A stretch of 64,000 nt of DNA. Origin: Limanda limanda (lineage: Eukaryota > Chordata > Actinopteri > Pleuronectiformes > Pleuronectidae). The stretch lies in the NCBI RefSeq assembly GCF_963576545.1, contig NC_083647.1:8225007-8289006 (forward strand), read 5' to 3'. The notes under the pieces are model-generated. The model was given only the letters and a program-made list of their open reading frames with translations, did not search any database and had not been told where the DNA came from. Shown here piece after piece: positions 13,901 to 27,900 of the stretch. Within the stretch, counting starts at the first letter, position 1. Each line of letters opens with the position of its first letter. The position numbers were made by a program, and so were the translations under genes.

Positions 13901-14635
13901 TTATTCTTGCCTTAGGCCTCTTTTATTTGTTTAAAAAAAAAAAGCAAAGTGGCGAGAAGAAAAGAAGTTTAAGAGCACATTTTGAAACTGTCGCAGTAAA
14001 AACTGAGTGTCTTAACAAAGCTGGCTCCTGTGCTCATGGTGTTGCAGAATGGGTGATGAATATTACTTAAAAAAAATAACTTAAACCCTGAGTCAATCAA
14101 CTGAGCTTGCCTAATTCCAACTGAACTGAAATTACTAATTTCCCAGTCCTGGAGGTGTGTTTTGGTCACAGTTACACACAACTACATGGATGCGTGCTTA
14201 GGTGTACAGTATGTCTTACTGTATATTCGTTTTCTGTTTGACATACCAATGAGGCATAAAGGTTACACAGTAGTGACTTAAGCCTTGCTGCTCCTTCTTG
14301 CTGATTTTAATAGCCGTGTTTATGGATCTTCTGATAAAACAAAAGGTAAACAATGAGATACAATACGTATGCTGGAGTTAACAGTAACAATTTTAAAATG
14401 ATTCTATGAAAACAAAACACGGAAAAAAGAATTATCCAGCTTCTGCAACTTTCCTCATAACCGCCGTTACCATGACAGATCCTTTACTTCCCTCTATGGC
14501 AAAAAAACATTGACACTGAGAATAACTGAAAGACTCAAATTATGAGTTAACAAAACAAGAGGCTCACACACAGTCAGCAGAGCACTGGTCCCACTGTGAG
14601 TGCACACAACTGAATAACACCAGGTGCACACCCAC

Positions 14636-14636
14636 A

Positions 14637-14677
<41 letters not shown>

Positions 14678-14681
14678 ACAC
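14636..14681. repeat. CA microsatellite
   Basis: A (CA)n run with a few interruptions, inside intron 1 of the CRYBG1-like gene. A minus-strand frame across it is a repeat artefact. Confidence 0.9.
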
Positions 14682-17600
14682 GAGGACTAACGTCATAACT
14701 GTGGATTCGAGTGCCAAGATTTCGCAACTCAGCTTGTAAAGAAACACATGGCCACTTCATGCCTAAATACAAACTAGGAATTTCTTTAGTCAATCTACTG
14801 ACGGAGGGGACGAATCACCCTGACGTGACTAATCTAGTCCCTGTACTAGTATCTGGCCCTCTTTCCTTTCCTGTCGACACCAAGGCAGGAAAACTAGGGG
14901 GCTTAAATGAAGGCTGATCCAACTTACTGTCCCATATGAAGCTGATTTATCAAAGAGCAGCATATGCACAGATATATCTACATTAACCTATATCTTACAG
15001 ATTCTGCATGTGCATATGAATCTGTAGGTGAGGGACAGGATTTTGGGTCTGTAAGCCTTCTGGTTTCCGTTTGAACAATCATGTTTGAGCAGCCGTTGGT
15101 TGCCAGCAGATAAACTGTCCGTGTGAAGAGCAAAAGAGGCGGAACACATTGAGCGAAATGAGATAGAGATTAGCTAAGATGTCGTCTGGAGCTAAAACAC
15201 AGACAAAAGTATCACTTTTTGCGGTTTGGGATGAAATTAAATAGTCGGACCGTAAACAACAATATCAATAGCTTTCAGTAGCTATTTTGTGTTTGTAACA
15301 AATCCAAAGATGTAAAAATGATCACTTTGATAGAAGATATAAGATATAATATATAAATATATATATACAGAATATCTATCAAAGAACATGATGATTCTCA
15401 GGAACGTTCTAGTTACTCAATGAAGAAAACAATCATACATTGTTTTTCTCTCATTTCTGAGCAGCATCCAGCTGCAGACCTCATGATCTCATCACATCAC
15501 CACCTCACAAATCCCCTTCGATTTTGACTACGTACTTTTATTTTCCCTCTTTGAGCTTTTACTTCTACTGTGTTTAATTGTGGATGTGAACTAAAACAAC
15601 ACAAGAAGGTGTGGGGATGAGGCTCAGTTATTACCATACGTGTCACCATCACCTGGCACAACAATAAGCTGCCACTGATCGAGACAATACTCCTCTTCCA
15701 CAGAATACACTTTCAAATTACTGTGAATGCGAAAACTGGTTCCAATTTGTGAGGCTAGAAATAAAAAAAAATAAAAAAAATTGTGATTCACCAAACCAAA
15801 CCACAACTGGATCACTGATTTCTAAAATGTTCCTAAATGACTTTACACCACAGACTATAACCAGAAGGAGAGGGCTGTAATTTGTAGAAGTGTTTTCAGC
15901 AGTTTTACATGTTCAAGCCAAGAGCAATTGCACTGGCAAAACTACAAGGAAGACAAGGAAGAGAGCTTTATACAGAGAAAAGGGAAAATTCCCCACTCAT
16001 AATTATCTCTTGTCTTGATGTATGGAAACTTCGGAATCACCACGTCTTTAAGTATGGATGCTTCTTTATGTGTGTTTGCTAAGAATGAAGCAAAATGGCT
16101 GTTCTAAAGACAAGTATTTAGCCTCAGTGAGCATGACTGACACTCAAATCTGTGAGCATTTGAGCCCTCTAGAAAATGTTCACCTTTTACACTGTGCTGC
16201 AGGTGCTTCCCACATATGAAATGTATGTGGGAAATGCGTAATCAAGAATACATTATACTGCAAACCAAAAATGTCCACCTTACTTTGCCAGAGGGAAAGT
16301 CAGAGGATCATCACTCTCACTGAGATCCCTCCTCTGAAGACCATGCAGGAACATCTGTGTATAATTCATAAAACCATGACCTATTTGACCTAGAAGACAT
16401 TTCACTCTGGACCAACAGTGTTGATTGACCAACCAACTGATGTTTTTCCTGCAGCATAGCGACACCACTAGTATTATGAAAAATACTAGGAGCAAGACAG
16501 GAAAACAGTGTCATTCACAGGTCTTCTTAGGTTAGCAATTGGGCTAATGACAGGGGCTGTGTGTGTTTAGAATATCTGTACATCACCTCCTCACTTAGCT
16601 GAAGACGGATCTAAATATAGAACTATAATCACATGGAAGGAAGAGCACTGCAGGAGAGGCCAACGGATCTTTCTTAATTGCACCTGTCAGTCACAATGCT
16701 GGGTGGCAGCAGGAAGACAAACCCTGTCTCTGGAACATGTGCTGTATTGATCCAGAACAAAGCAGCAACCTCTACACATTTGGCAAGGCATTCGGTAGTT
16801 GAACAAGTGGTTATGCATCACAACAGACCATGTTTTACACAACTTCCGAAGACTGAACAGCACTTCATGAACATCAAAGGCGCAGGTGCATGACAATAAT
16901 TATCATTTTTGTTTTTGAGAGAGAGAAAGTAGTTCCCAACCTGCAAATCCTTTGTAAAGCTTCACTTGTCAACTTCTAAATGGTTAAAACACTTGAAACT
17001 TCACCAGAGCATCTCCCTGCAGCTACAAAAACTCTGTTTAACTCCACTTCAACGTCCCACTTTCTACACCTCACTCAGCAATATCTGTTCTGGTCAGGTA
17101 GCCAGCACTCGCAGTAACAATACTTAATTCTTACAGGTATAATCACTCTTGAGCTGCTTTCAGACATGCACCAAACTCCAGACATGCTGTAATGCTGAAA
17201 TGTTCCTGCCAACTTTGAGCGATAAGGACCAAGGCCAGTGTCGATGTGCAGAAAAGAAAAAACACATTTCCAGAATTTATAATTCATGTGTTGCCTCCTG
17301 CATGCACAGGCGTCACCCCTCGCCTGAATGCTCTAGACATTTTATTGCCGTTGTGTTCAAGTCTGACCTGTGCAATCTCCTGCTGTGCTCTTCACATGGG
17401 AAAGGCAAACTCTGGAAATAGCCTCAAACCATTTTCTTGAGTTTATGTCTAAAAAAAATCAGCTTAATAAATTCCCCTTTTAAGGATCATGTGACAAAAC
17501 CGGTTTAAGGCCCCTAAAGGCTGGAGAAGGGCAGTGAATCAATCCGCACTAGATACTTATCTGCTCTTCTTATCTCAGCCCTATAAGGAGAGGCTTTTAG

Positions 17601-19504
17601 CAAAGAGAAGAGGTATAAAGATGAACTGCAGCCCAGCCAAAGGGAAGGAGAGAACCAGGAAATAACTTTGCGACTGTGCTGGCTCTCATCACCACACGAA
17701 AACGCTGTCTTGCCAAAAACTTGACGTGCACACTGTTTTCTTATCATCATTGGTTTTATCATATTGTTTGTAACTTCCTCATAATAACCAGTTCTTAACA
17801 ATTTAATTAGAAAACAAGAGTAGCCCTAATGAGCCCCCCCCCCTTCTCATTGTCTGTCACGAAACGTGTTTCTCACTAATATGCAAAACAGGTTCATTCT
17901 GTTTCGAGCTACTTCATCTTCTGCTGCCCGTCATTGCACAAAGTGATGCTTGTTTGAGCAACAGGTGTCAGTAGAAAATGCATTAGGGTTGTTAGGTCTA
18001 GTTCACTTCTCAGGCTTAAAGTATTGTCAGCAGTGGGGAACAATACATTTCAGGTATCAGGGAGTTCTTTGTAATATTGAATCTTTATGTCACACAGTAA
18101 AAGCTAATGGTCTCTTAGTCTGTAACATTTTAAGTACAATAATGCTGTAAGTACTATGTATCAAATCGGTCAGAATATGGATAATTACAGATTGATAAAT
18201 GGTCAAATAAATAAATAATCTGCTGCTTATTGATACAATACTATACACTAATAAGTAACTAATAAAATACTAACCATGCTTTTATTATTGTTTCAACAGA
18301 TTAGATTGCTCAGATTTGTGTTGTTCCAGACTTGCATGACATCAACATCTAAGTGTTAACACTTCTGAACTTTGACCTCTCTCCAATATACATAGTCCAA
18401 TGGACTATGGATGAGATAAAATATAACTTTTATGTGGCAATAAACAGACAACCTACTTCGCTAATTTCTCCAGTACTAGGAGCCGCACAAGAACATCACA
18501 ATCATTTGTTATCAGTTTAAATAGATGTGTTTGGCCATTAATGTCCCTTAACGTTCCATCTGACCATATTTGATTGAACTCATCTACAGATGATTGCAGA
18601 TAATTCCCCAAAAGTCTCTTTTCTTGCACCTATAATTGTCAAAGATCAAGAGACAACTGATTACCATCTATTTATCTTTGATTATATAAATGACATTAAT
18701 ATCAAGATACAACCCTTTATTTGTATGATGTTATCTTAGGAGAGTGGCTCTGATGCAGTGTCTCCTCCTTCAGACACCAGCTTCATATATGTTTGCAAAT
18801 GAATGAGCAGCTGTGTGTTTAAAGCACTTAGCCACAGCTCACGTCAGCAAGTCAACACCTTCTCATTCCACGCCATGCTTACAAACACTTTCACTTTTAC
18901 AGACAGACTGAGCCTCCACAGCCGACCGCACCTGTCTGTGCATTCGGGCTGTTGTCCTGTGCTGTCTGTGACTTCGGCCTTGAATGTTACTGTGATAAGA
19001 AGATTTGATCAGAAGCATCTAGTGAATTTTATCTCCATGGTCACAAAACGTCACGTCACAAAACCGCCACTGTCCCACAGCAGTATCTGTAAGACAGTGT
19101 AAGATAAGTTATGGCCAAAGAGAAATTTACGTCAGGGCGCTAATACATCAGCCACTGCCCCCCTGCTGAGTGTATATGGTGCAAACAATGCATCCCTCTC
19201 CAGGAATTCAAGAGTCAAGATGAAATTCCCTCTAAATTCAGGATATGAAAGACTTGTGGATATAAAAAATAGTGTGCAATCACAACTTACAGGAAGTAGG
19301 GTAAGGGGAATAATTAGAAATAAACCCCACTTACAGAAACCTCTCAGGTAGAAACAGGTCCTATAATAAAATATTACAGTCCCGGAAGGTTTGTTGATTT
19401 ATGAGGAGTGTCCTTAAAGAAAACGTCAACTTGCAAAAAAGAGATTCAAGAGCTTTGGGTGATAAGGGCCGAAGTGCTGGAAACAACAACATGTGATTCC
19501 CACA

Positions 19505-19660
19505 GCTCATCTGTCAGCCCTGTGATAGACAGGCAACCTTGTCCAGAGTGTGACCCACCTGTTACCCACCATCAGCTGGGATCGCCGACCCCTCCCCAAC
19601 CGAAATTGGGACCCCTTAAAGGGATAAGCGATATATCTAATAAATGGATGTGCAATCAAG
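19505..19660 (+). repeat. Dispersed fish repeat ('tgataga..caaccttgtcc' type)
   Basis: The pattern 'GTGATAGACAGGCAACCTTGTCCAGAGTGTGACCCACC...ATCAGCTGGGATCG...GGATAAGCGATATA..ATAAATGGATG' is a common fish repeat tail. It is degraded here and lies inside intron 1. Confidence 0.55.
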
Positions 19661-20554
19661 TAATTGATGAATAAAGGCCTGAGTCTAATGAGCGCATTCA
19701 AGGGTATTCACTTGTAAATTCTTGCATTGCTATGCGACCACAAACTGCAAAAATGTCAGTGTCCACACCCTCCACCTTAGGGATGTTTAGAAATTGTATA
19801 GAGCGGGACTCCACCGCCTCTGTTGGAGGGTGTGACTGGTCGATCTTGTCTGCTAGATCAAATTGTTTTGGATAAGCTTTCTCGTGCTCTCCTCTCAAAT
19901 GCGTTCGTCCACACGTGTGAGTGAAATGGATATCTCACAGATCTTTTTGTGCTGCTGATGCAGTCACATCCCAGAGAAAAGCCCAAGTATTTTGCATCCT
20001 GACACCTCAGCTCCCGGATGAGTTTTTAAACCCAAACACTTGAAGCTTTTCTGAACCTTTAGTTTGAGCCTGTACTTTCCCTCCTCACTCATGACATGAA
20101 ACATTTCAATTGCCAATCCTGGTCAGATTCCAGCAAGTCACAAGCCTGGAGATCCAGAGGAGCGTGGACAGAGTTCACCCCCCCGTCGTTTGAAACCTCA
20201 CCTCCGACAGAACAAGCAAACCTTGAAGTGAAGTGATCTCATTCTCTTCCAAAACACTGATATCACCACCATCTGCCTCTGTACATCAGGTGACACATGC
20301 ATGAAAGGTCTGTGTGTTCACAGTACTGTCAAAAACAAACAGTGGTATGAAGAGTTACAGTTACGCAAAGTGTGGCAACGATTAAATTGACTAAACTGGA
20401 AACCAGTATGAGTTTGGGTTTAGGCAGTTGAGCTTATGTTACTGGAATATTGATGAAGTCTATTTGTTCAGCTATGAGAGAACTAGTATGGCACTCAGAG
20501 CATAATAACTCAGCCAAGGCCCAATAGTCCCCTAATGAAATCACATTTAAATTG

Positions 20555-20830
20555 AATAGATCCGGAGTCTTATTTGGATCTGGACCAAACTGCACACACT
20601 CACAAATATTAGTCCCCTTTTCTTCAAGGTCCTTAAATTTGATCTTTGAGATATTAATGAAAATGTTGAGAAATGTCCGATGTTAAATCGAATTTAAAAA
20701 AATCCACCCCCTGAACCAGATCCACACGAAAATCTAATCGGTTCTTTCCCATATCTCAGAGTAAACTGTCCGGGAGTTTTTGGAAAATCTTGCTGACAAA
20801 CAAAATAACAAACTCATGGGAGGTAAATAA
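20555..20830. repeat. Degraded dispersed fish repeat
   Basis: The phrases 'CGGAGTCTTATTTGGATCTGGACCAAACTGCACACACTC' and 'CCCATATCTCAGAGTAAACTGTCCGGG' match a teleost repeat that carries rows of GGATC-type words. The boundaries are approximate. Confidence 0.4.
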
Positions 20831-22224
20831 AGGTTATACTTACTGCCTTAACTATGAGAAGAGTAAGAACTGAAATCTGCCAAAGCTAACACACGCCTAA
20901 GGTTGGTGCAAATTATGTAAACACACAGAGCAACCACACTGAAATTGGCTGGATACAAAGCTACTCTCCAAACTGATATTACTTTTCAGAGTTGTTTCAC
21001 AATAAACCACATTAGGTTTGGTCTTAGCAGGAACTGTTTTATGTGTTTTAGTAATTTATAAGGGATAATAAGGGAGTGGTAACTTTAAATTGTGATACTT
21101 TTACAGACATGTCTAGCCCCGTTTTTCTGGAGTTTTCTTTTCACATTATGAAGAATCCTGCAGAATATTGTGCAGGTCAGATGCATTCAGAAAAACATGT
21201 AAATGTCCGCAGCATTCAGGTGAGGGGTGAAGGGAGGACATGAAGGAAGAAGTCTTCCGTGGAAATCACAATCTTAAATCTAGTTGTCTTTCTGGTTAGA
21301 CATCTTTATCGGTGTCTTCTACATGTCTGACATATCTGTTTCATCCTGAGATATGTGTTTCTTCAGTTTTTTTTATTATTTTGCGTCTGTTGCTTGTAAT
21401 AAACGTCAACACACGCGTGCTTACATACATGTGCAGCTTATATGTTTCATGATAAGACACATTTTCTGTTTATAGACAGGGATTTCTGTTTTTTGCTAAT
21501 CCAGGGAATTATATACCTGAAAAAAACAAAGTACCATTCACCTCATTCATGCAAAACTCCATTATCTATATTACTAAACGTTGGAATGCCTTCTCGTTCA
21601 TTTAGATATTTACCCACAGTGTTGTAAATAAAGTATTACAGGGAGATTTTCTGCAGCATTTACAGTAAAAGGCCTTATCTTTGACAGTAGCCACATTAAT
21701 ATAATCTCATTATACTAAATTACCACCTGAAGGTTTACGGTTATATTACAAACATGGACATGCAGCATGGTTATTAAAGGCCCAGATTGTAATATGGAAC
21801 ACTGTTGGGCAGAAGTCACTGTAGGTGTCTAATAGTCTGCTGGCTCTGTGTGCAAAGAGGTTTCAAATGTTGTCTTTACAAATGGTTTTAAATGCTAGTG
21901 TGCCGCCTATTACAAACACTTACACTATGAGATCTAGTGAAACACCTACACGGAGGCCGACAAAATTAACAGAACAAAATCAACACCTTCCTGGCACAAC
22001 TCAACCAATAAATGGAGGATTTGGAGTCAGGGAAATGGAGTTCTCTGATTCCCTTTCAAAGAGTTGACCGCTCTTGATTCTTTTAATGTTGCATCAGGCC
22101 AGATGTGAAAATCAGTTGCCATGAAATCTAATTTGAAAGCAGTTCGCTGAAGGGCTCATTCTTCCACTAAAACTAGACTAAAAGGTTTTTCCTTCCAAAT
22201 TTGAGTCTTGTCTTAGTCAGACTT

Positions 22225-22790
22225 TGAGGGCGCTTTCACATTAACTGTGTCTGGTCTGATCCGTCTGCAGGACCACACAGGGGGTCTCAGTCAAACAAAC
22301 CAGGGTTCGTGAAAACATTTTTTGGGAGAGTTCAGCTTTTCCGAGTGGCAGGAAGTACAGACAGCATCAAACAACAGAAGAAGAAAAAAAAAACAAAGCG
22401 GCGTGCAGGATTACTTGTAGATTTGGCGGAATTGAACTTGTGTGGAGTCCTGCCCCTGATGTTGGTAAGGCTTGTAGTAAAACCATCATAATATTACAGT
22501 GGCAACAAAAACAACAATAACAAACGGGTTATCCATTTCCTCATTTGAAACAGAAACAAGTTCCAACCTGACCAATAACCTCAGATGCATTCCCATCTAC
22601 CAACCAATCAGGGACAAGTAGTGGTTACAGCCCCCGTAGATGATTACAACAGGACGCACATGCCCCAATAAAGTCGTAAGACTGCTACCTAAATTGCAAT
22701 GTGAAACCAAAACTAACCAGATCAAAAGTAAACTGCAGGAATGGTTCGGTTCCATGGTTCCAACTTTCAGGTGTGAAAACTGTTGAGACT
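22225..22790. mobile_element. Probable degraded MITE with 'GGCGCTTTCACA' ends
   Basis: The left end reads GAGGGCGCTTTCACATTAA and the right end, on the other strand, reads CAGTTTTCACACCTGAAAG, so the termini are roughly inverted. The interior has the 'GTCTCAGTCAAACAAACCAGGG' and 'AACTAACCAGATC' words common in fish short inverted-repeat elements. I could not define a target-site duplication. Confidence 0.35.
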
Positions 22791-23924
22791 AAATTTCAAA
22801 ATAGCTGAGAAAAGGAACCCTCTGTCAGTCCTGTAGAAGTCATGCTTCCTCACATCCAGACCAGCTCAGACACAAAATCAACTTGAATTTAATTGGACTG
22901 AACATGTTAATGTGTCATACCTGCACGGCAGGTTTTCCAGCCTGACGTGTTATGCCATGCCTGCCTTCCTCCTCAGCACACAACGGCATCTGCCAGAGTG
23001 GGTTAACCTGACACTGTGAGACAACAACATACGTGTCAGATGCACTGAGTCTCGACCCATCATCTGACTGCTTCTGGACAAGGAACCAAAATAAAAAAAA
23101 AGGGAACACGACAAGCATGGAATAAACAATTAAGAGCACTCTGTCATTGTGGTGGCCACCTGAGGTTAACCAGTTTGTTGTTTTCAATCTCTCATTTATC
23201 CAGGGGAGAGTGAGTCAGAGAGGATATTTACTTCTTCACATTGACTCCCATGAGGGAGCTGTACCCACATGGTCAGTGAGCCACAGCATAGATGGGAGAT
23301 CAAGTGCCTTGCTCAAGGGCACCTCAGCAGAATGGGGTCAATCTGCGTTTCACATTCACTCTCTTCAACTTCCCACAAAGTAAAGGACTTATTTGTAAAA
23401 TCAAAAGACCTCTCAAAAATAGACCAAGAGGGACGACAAGTTTAACCCAGATTAACGATAATCAGAGGGGGAACGTCTCCCTTGTTTTTCCTGATAGATA
23501 TCACGATAATCATCAATATTTTAGTCACTATAATCGTATAGTTAAAATCTGGTATTGTAACAGCCCTAGTTCTCACTGAATATATATATATTTTTCCAAA
23601 CTGGAAACCAACAAGCGTGATACAGCCACAACTCAATGTCTTTGTGCTTAGATTTCAAAAAAAGTGCCAGAGGGCAAAACGTGTCTGCTGCTTCATGCTG
23701 AGAATCTGTGAAATAAGGAGAGAGTAGGAGAGGGGGGTCCAGGGAGTGAGGAGAGACCAGGGTCCCATCGCTTTAACAACAAAATGAGTAAGAGTAACTT
23801 CTATAATGTTCTCTGTTCAGGGTTCTTAAGACTTCTGCTGCTGTTTATTGAACTTCAGGACTTCTTCACCCGACCTGTCAGATCTAGAAGCAGAAAAGAG
23901 ATGAAGGAATGAACTTGATCTCAC

Positions 23925-24307
23925 ATGGGTCGGCTGAAGCTGTCCAGTTCATCGGTCTCAGGGAAGAACACGTCCCCCTCCTCCGTTTTGCGCTTGGATT
24001 TCTTCCGTTTCAGCCTGAACGACAGAAGCCGTCGTTTCTTCTTTTCTTTCGGGGAAACGAGCGACTCTTCTCCGGCTGGCGTGACGCCGTCTCCCGGGCT
24101 GAGGGGACCGGGGCTGGTGGGACCGGGGCTGAGGGGACCGGGGCTGGTGGGACCGGGGCTGGTGGGCACCGTCCCGCCGGACATGTCTCTGTGGCCGGCG
24201 GCGGCTCCATCTCTGAGGGTCGCCGCCCGCTGGAGCTCCTTGTTCTCCTTCTCAGGTGACTTCAACTTGAACAGACTCTTGACTCGGAGCGAGCCGGACT
24301 TACTCAT
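23925..24307 (-). CDS. Coding exon 1 of CRYBG1-like gene
   Basis: This exon starts at an ATG whose complement is CAT at 24305-24307 and gives 127 codons plus two bases. The donor is CCCAT|GTGAGA at 23919-23926, and the reading frame continues correctly into exon 2. The N-terminus reads MSKSGSLRVKSLFKLKSPEK. Next comes a short proline repeat of alternating PTSPG and PLSPG units (about residues 47-71), then a strongly basic block, KEKKKRRLLSFRLKRKKSKR (about 87-106), that could act as a nuclear signal or bind acidic lipids. It has no signal peptide. The exon is GC-rich, unlike the AT-rich intron beside it, as expected at a promoter-proximal exon. The open frame on the plus strand over the same bases is an antisense shadow. 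Confidence 0.8.
24096..24170 (-). repeat. 15-bp coding minisatellite (PTSPG/PLSPG)
   Basis: Tandem 15-bp units of the type ACCGGGGCTGGTGGG and ACCGGGGCTGAGGGG run inside exon 1. The 15-bp period preserves frame and encodes alternating five-residue units. It is a likely site of length variation between individuals. Confidence 0.85.
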
Positions 24308-24480
24308 GGTGTGTGGAGCGGAGAGGAGCAGGGGACCGAGAGGAGAGGAGTCCGACCACAGGCTGCTGCTGCCGGGGAGCGAGTGCAGCTGCGGGCGGGA
24401 GGAGGTGTGGAGCTCTGTGCAGGTGAGAGAGGTGCAGCTCGGTGAAGTTACCCCGCAGGAAGCACTTCCGGCTGTAACCT
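24308..24480 (-). promoter_or_regulatory. Probable promoter and 5' UTR of the CRYBG1-like gene
   Basis: The bases just upstream of the ATG are GC- and CpG-rich, with GGAG/CCGGGGAGCGAG words, in an otherwise AT-rich setting. No TATA box is evident at a fixed distance. The call rests on composition and position only. Confidence 0.4.
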
Positions 24481-24879
24481 TCAGAATAAATCAAATAAAA
24501 CTACACTTCCGTTTTACTTTATTTTATATATATATATATATATATATGTAGAAAATATACAAATAGACCAACACTGTGTCCTCAACTAAACTAATATATT
24601 TTAACCGAGCACGCCCACGAGTGGGCAAGCAGCAAGGTTCTGTGGTCGTTTATCTTTTAGTTGTTTTAGGGGGAGATTAACAGATTCCCTTATTTACAGA
24701 CCGGTTGTATAGGTTTGATTCAGTTCTGTGCTCACTGTCTATATATATCATTACATATAGTAACACTAATTATAGTGTTTTATTTTATCTTGTTTTCACT
24801 CTTTTCTCATTTGCAACTTTTGTTTATTTCCGTATCCGTGCTCTAAAGATGTGTGATCTTTAAATAACTTTTTTAAAGT

Positions 24880-24995
24880 GTTTCTTTTTTGCATTTTGAC
24901 CATTTCCTATTGTTTCATTTCTCACTTGTTAAGCACCTTATCACTGCGTTTTGAAAGTTGATTTATAAATAAAGTTTATTATTTTTTGCTTTTGT
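24880..24995 (+). mobile_element. 3' tail of a LINE-like element
   Basis: The segment ends with 'AAGCACCTTATCACTGCGTTTTGAAAGTTGATTTATAAATAAAGTTTATTATT', the form of L2/CR1-like non-LTR retrotransposon tails in fish. No coding part remains. Confidence 0.4.
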
Positions 24996-27900
24996 TTTGT
25001 TTAAAGTTTCAATGTATTGGGGACAAACTAAAGAGCAAATTGCCTTGATAAGAACAACTTACATTTTCACAAATACTGCATGTAAAATGCTTTTTTTTAA
25101 CAAGGGCTGTCCCTAATAATGACATCATCATGAGTTATTGAGCTATATTTACTTTATATTTATATGCGAGTCGAAATTAAAATTGCCCAGGGTCACATTT
25201 TCAAATTCAAAGATAGTTCATGCTATAAAGTCTCATATACAGGATGACATGGAAAATAATTAAACCATCATGTTTGAAATGCTGGAACCTGACATTTTGT
25301 AATTAATATGACATAAGCCACGTCACGACCCTCAAAGAATAAGACACTTATAAGATAATGGATGGATGTAATCTATTTAGTCACTGGGTAAAATGTCATC
25401 ACCACAGTGTCCAGTTATCTGTCAAAATATCACATTGTTAGAAATTAATGCAATAAAAATAATCAATAAGAAGATTGTACCAAAGGCCATGACTGCTTTA
25501 ACAAGGACTTTATTAACACGTGATATTATGCAGGAAGACTGCACGCATAATGAAACAGGCATGTCCTGACTGACTCTTCAGATTCCACAAAACACATGAG
25601 TCACCACCATCAGTACTAGTCATCACTACTTAGTCCCGGGGCGATGGAAACAGGTTAACCCCAATTTCAACAACAGTGTTATATAAGTGGTTGAGAGTAC
25701 TACACTAAAAAGCTTTTATTTTGAAATCAAACATTCAACTCTTAATTTGCTACTTGCTGATTGATGGAGATTCCAGTTTGATCTCCTGCAAAAGTATGTC
25801 TGTATATAAATCTATAAGATCTTATGTGATAAAAGTTTCTCTCCATGAAACTATATAGATATTAGTTGTGTGGAAAATCATGATAATTAAGGTATATGTC
25901 TTAATTTCTACTGACAATGTGAAGGTCCATCTCTGTGCAGCAAACTTCTGTACAACTTGAAAATGATTTCACTGACGATTAAAATATAGGTTTTCCCCAC
26001 AAAACATCTGAATTTATGTCTCGTATATCAGTTTGTAACTACTCACTGTGACGTGGATTTAAATTGCACTGCTCGTCATGATGATTTAAAGCAACACTGT
26101 GTAGCTTCTACTGAGCAACAGCGCCCTCTGCAGCCACATGTGGTGATTCATTCTGTAATGCCTTTGTGTACATTTGGGTCATGTAAATAGAAATGTAAGT
26201 GGGTCATATGAATAAGATAACAAATCCTATCTATGTGTTGACTAGAGTCCCACTCCCTGAACTTAAACACAGCTGAATGGTGAATATTACCCATGATCCT
26301 CTGCTTTCTGAACCAGTAGAGCTGCTGCTGTGACAAATACAACAAACTCTCTTCAGAATGTTTGATACTTTTAGTTACTGAATATTGGAGATATGTTTTA
26401 AGTAACTCTCAATCTTTCTTACTGATTTACCATCCTGCATTAATCATGAGTTTGCTGTGTCTGATCCTGGTTATTTATGCTGTGAGTATTAGTCAGTTCC
26501 ACACTTCCCACAGGACCCACTCAACAACATCACATAGAACAGGAGCTCAAAGTGAGGAGCAGGAATGAAATCTGCAACGTTCTCCATATTCCAAGTCAGT
26601 GAACATCAATCTAATTCTGCTGCTGCTATTTTCAGGTTAATAAGTTCAATAGTGTGAATATAAATGAGGTCCAACTGATGTTTGCTTCCTAAAGTAAAAG
26701 CTCAGAAGTGATGGATTTAGTCTTTATTATATCCCTGCAATTTAAGATCTGAAAATTATACATCAGATCTATTCTGTTGGAACCTGAAGTAATTATAAGT
26801 TATGATGCATTTACCCCTATGTCTTTCATTTCAGAAAGTCTTATTATCGAGTGTACCCTATAATCACAGCCCCATCTGCTGGCCGTGTTGGGGAAAGCAA
26901 CAGTCTTGATTATTGCCTACTATATGGTCAGGTTCATTTTCCCATGTAAACCACTAACCTGACACAAAAACTAGTTTATGCAGAAAAAACACCAAAAGAC
27001 AGATTATGTGGGTGAATGTAGATGTCAGAAAAAGAAAGAGAAAACAAAGGAGAGAAAATAGCAAGATGGTAATGTGATAAGGAAAAACAATTCACAGGAA
27101 AACCCAATTGGGTTTTGGGGGCATGAGAAAAAGAGAAAATTCAGTTCTGAGCGTGGGGCGTTCAAAGACAGAAAGTGAGGAGGGGCAAGGAAACAAGCTT
27201 TCATTTGTCAGTTTGCAGACTCTGAGGATGGCACGTGTTTTTCTCTTCAGTGGGGCTGTGACTCTTTTGCCATTTCTCACAAGCAGGATTGTGTGGTTTA
27301 CAAGATGCTGAGGTTACGTACAACTATAACCTGTGCAGCTGTTTTACCTGCTCTGCTGTTTGCAGTGGTTTTAACTCCGCCCACAGTCACCTGCACACAG
27401 CGCTTAGCAGGAGCCTCTGTGGACTGAGAGCTCCACTGTGATGTGTCAGCTGCATTCCAGCAAGGATGAGACAACAAAGCTATAAAAAGAGCTGCATGTA
27501 TAAATAAGTCGCCTCTATAAATATGACAATTTGTTTAGAATTTCGAATCTTTCTCAGAAAAACACAATATGCCTGATCAAGGAATACTTTTCTAAATACA
27601 TTCAATGAGGTGTGGCTTTTCTCAAAGCAATAGAGCTAAGAGTAAACAAGGAGTGACTTAATGTGAAATGTACTGAATATGGAATTGTGCATATAGTTTG
27701 GACGTATAATAGTCTAAATTGTGGCCCCTCTTCGGCCCCTGATTTAGAAAAATCCCATATCCACCTCTGTCTCCCAGTCTTTCATGTAACGTAATTTTTC
27801 CACATTACAACCGATAGCACTTTTATGTATGATATTTAAAAGTAATGGTATCAATTTCAAATTGGGAGAAACATTTTTGTGAAATACATGTGAAATCGCT

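Larger units (their letters stand above)
7143..23924 (-). other. Intron 1 of the CRYBG1-like gene (16.8 kb)
   Basis: This is a very long first intron between the short coding exons 1 and 2. It holds microsatellites (about 9155-9194 and 14636-14681), a TATC run near 12613, and dispersed repeats listed separately. Apart from those I see no convincing splice-flanked coding block; the many 60-100 codon frames are consistent with chance. A 109-codon minus-strand frame at 13243-13572 is the longest and resembles nothing I know. First introns of this size often hold enhancers, but no particular site can be named. Confidence 0.65.
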
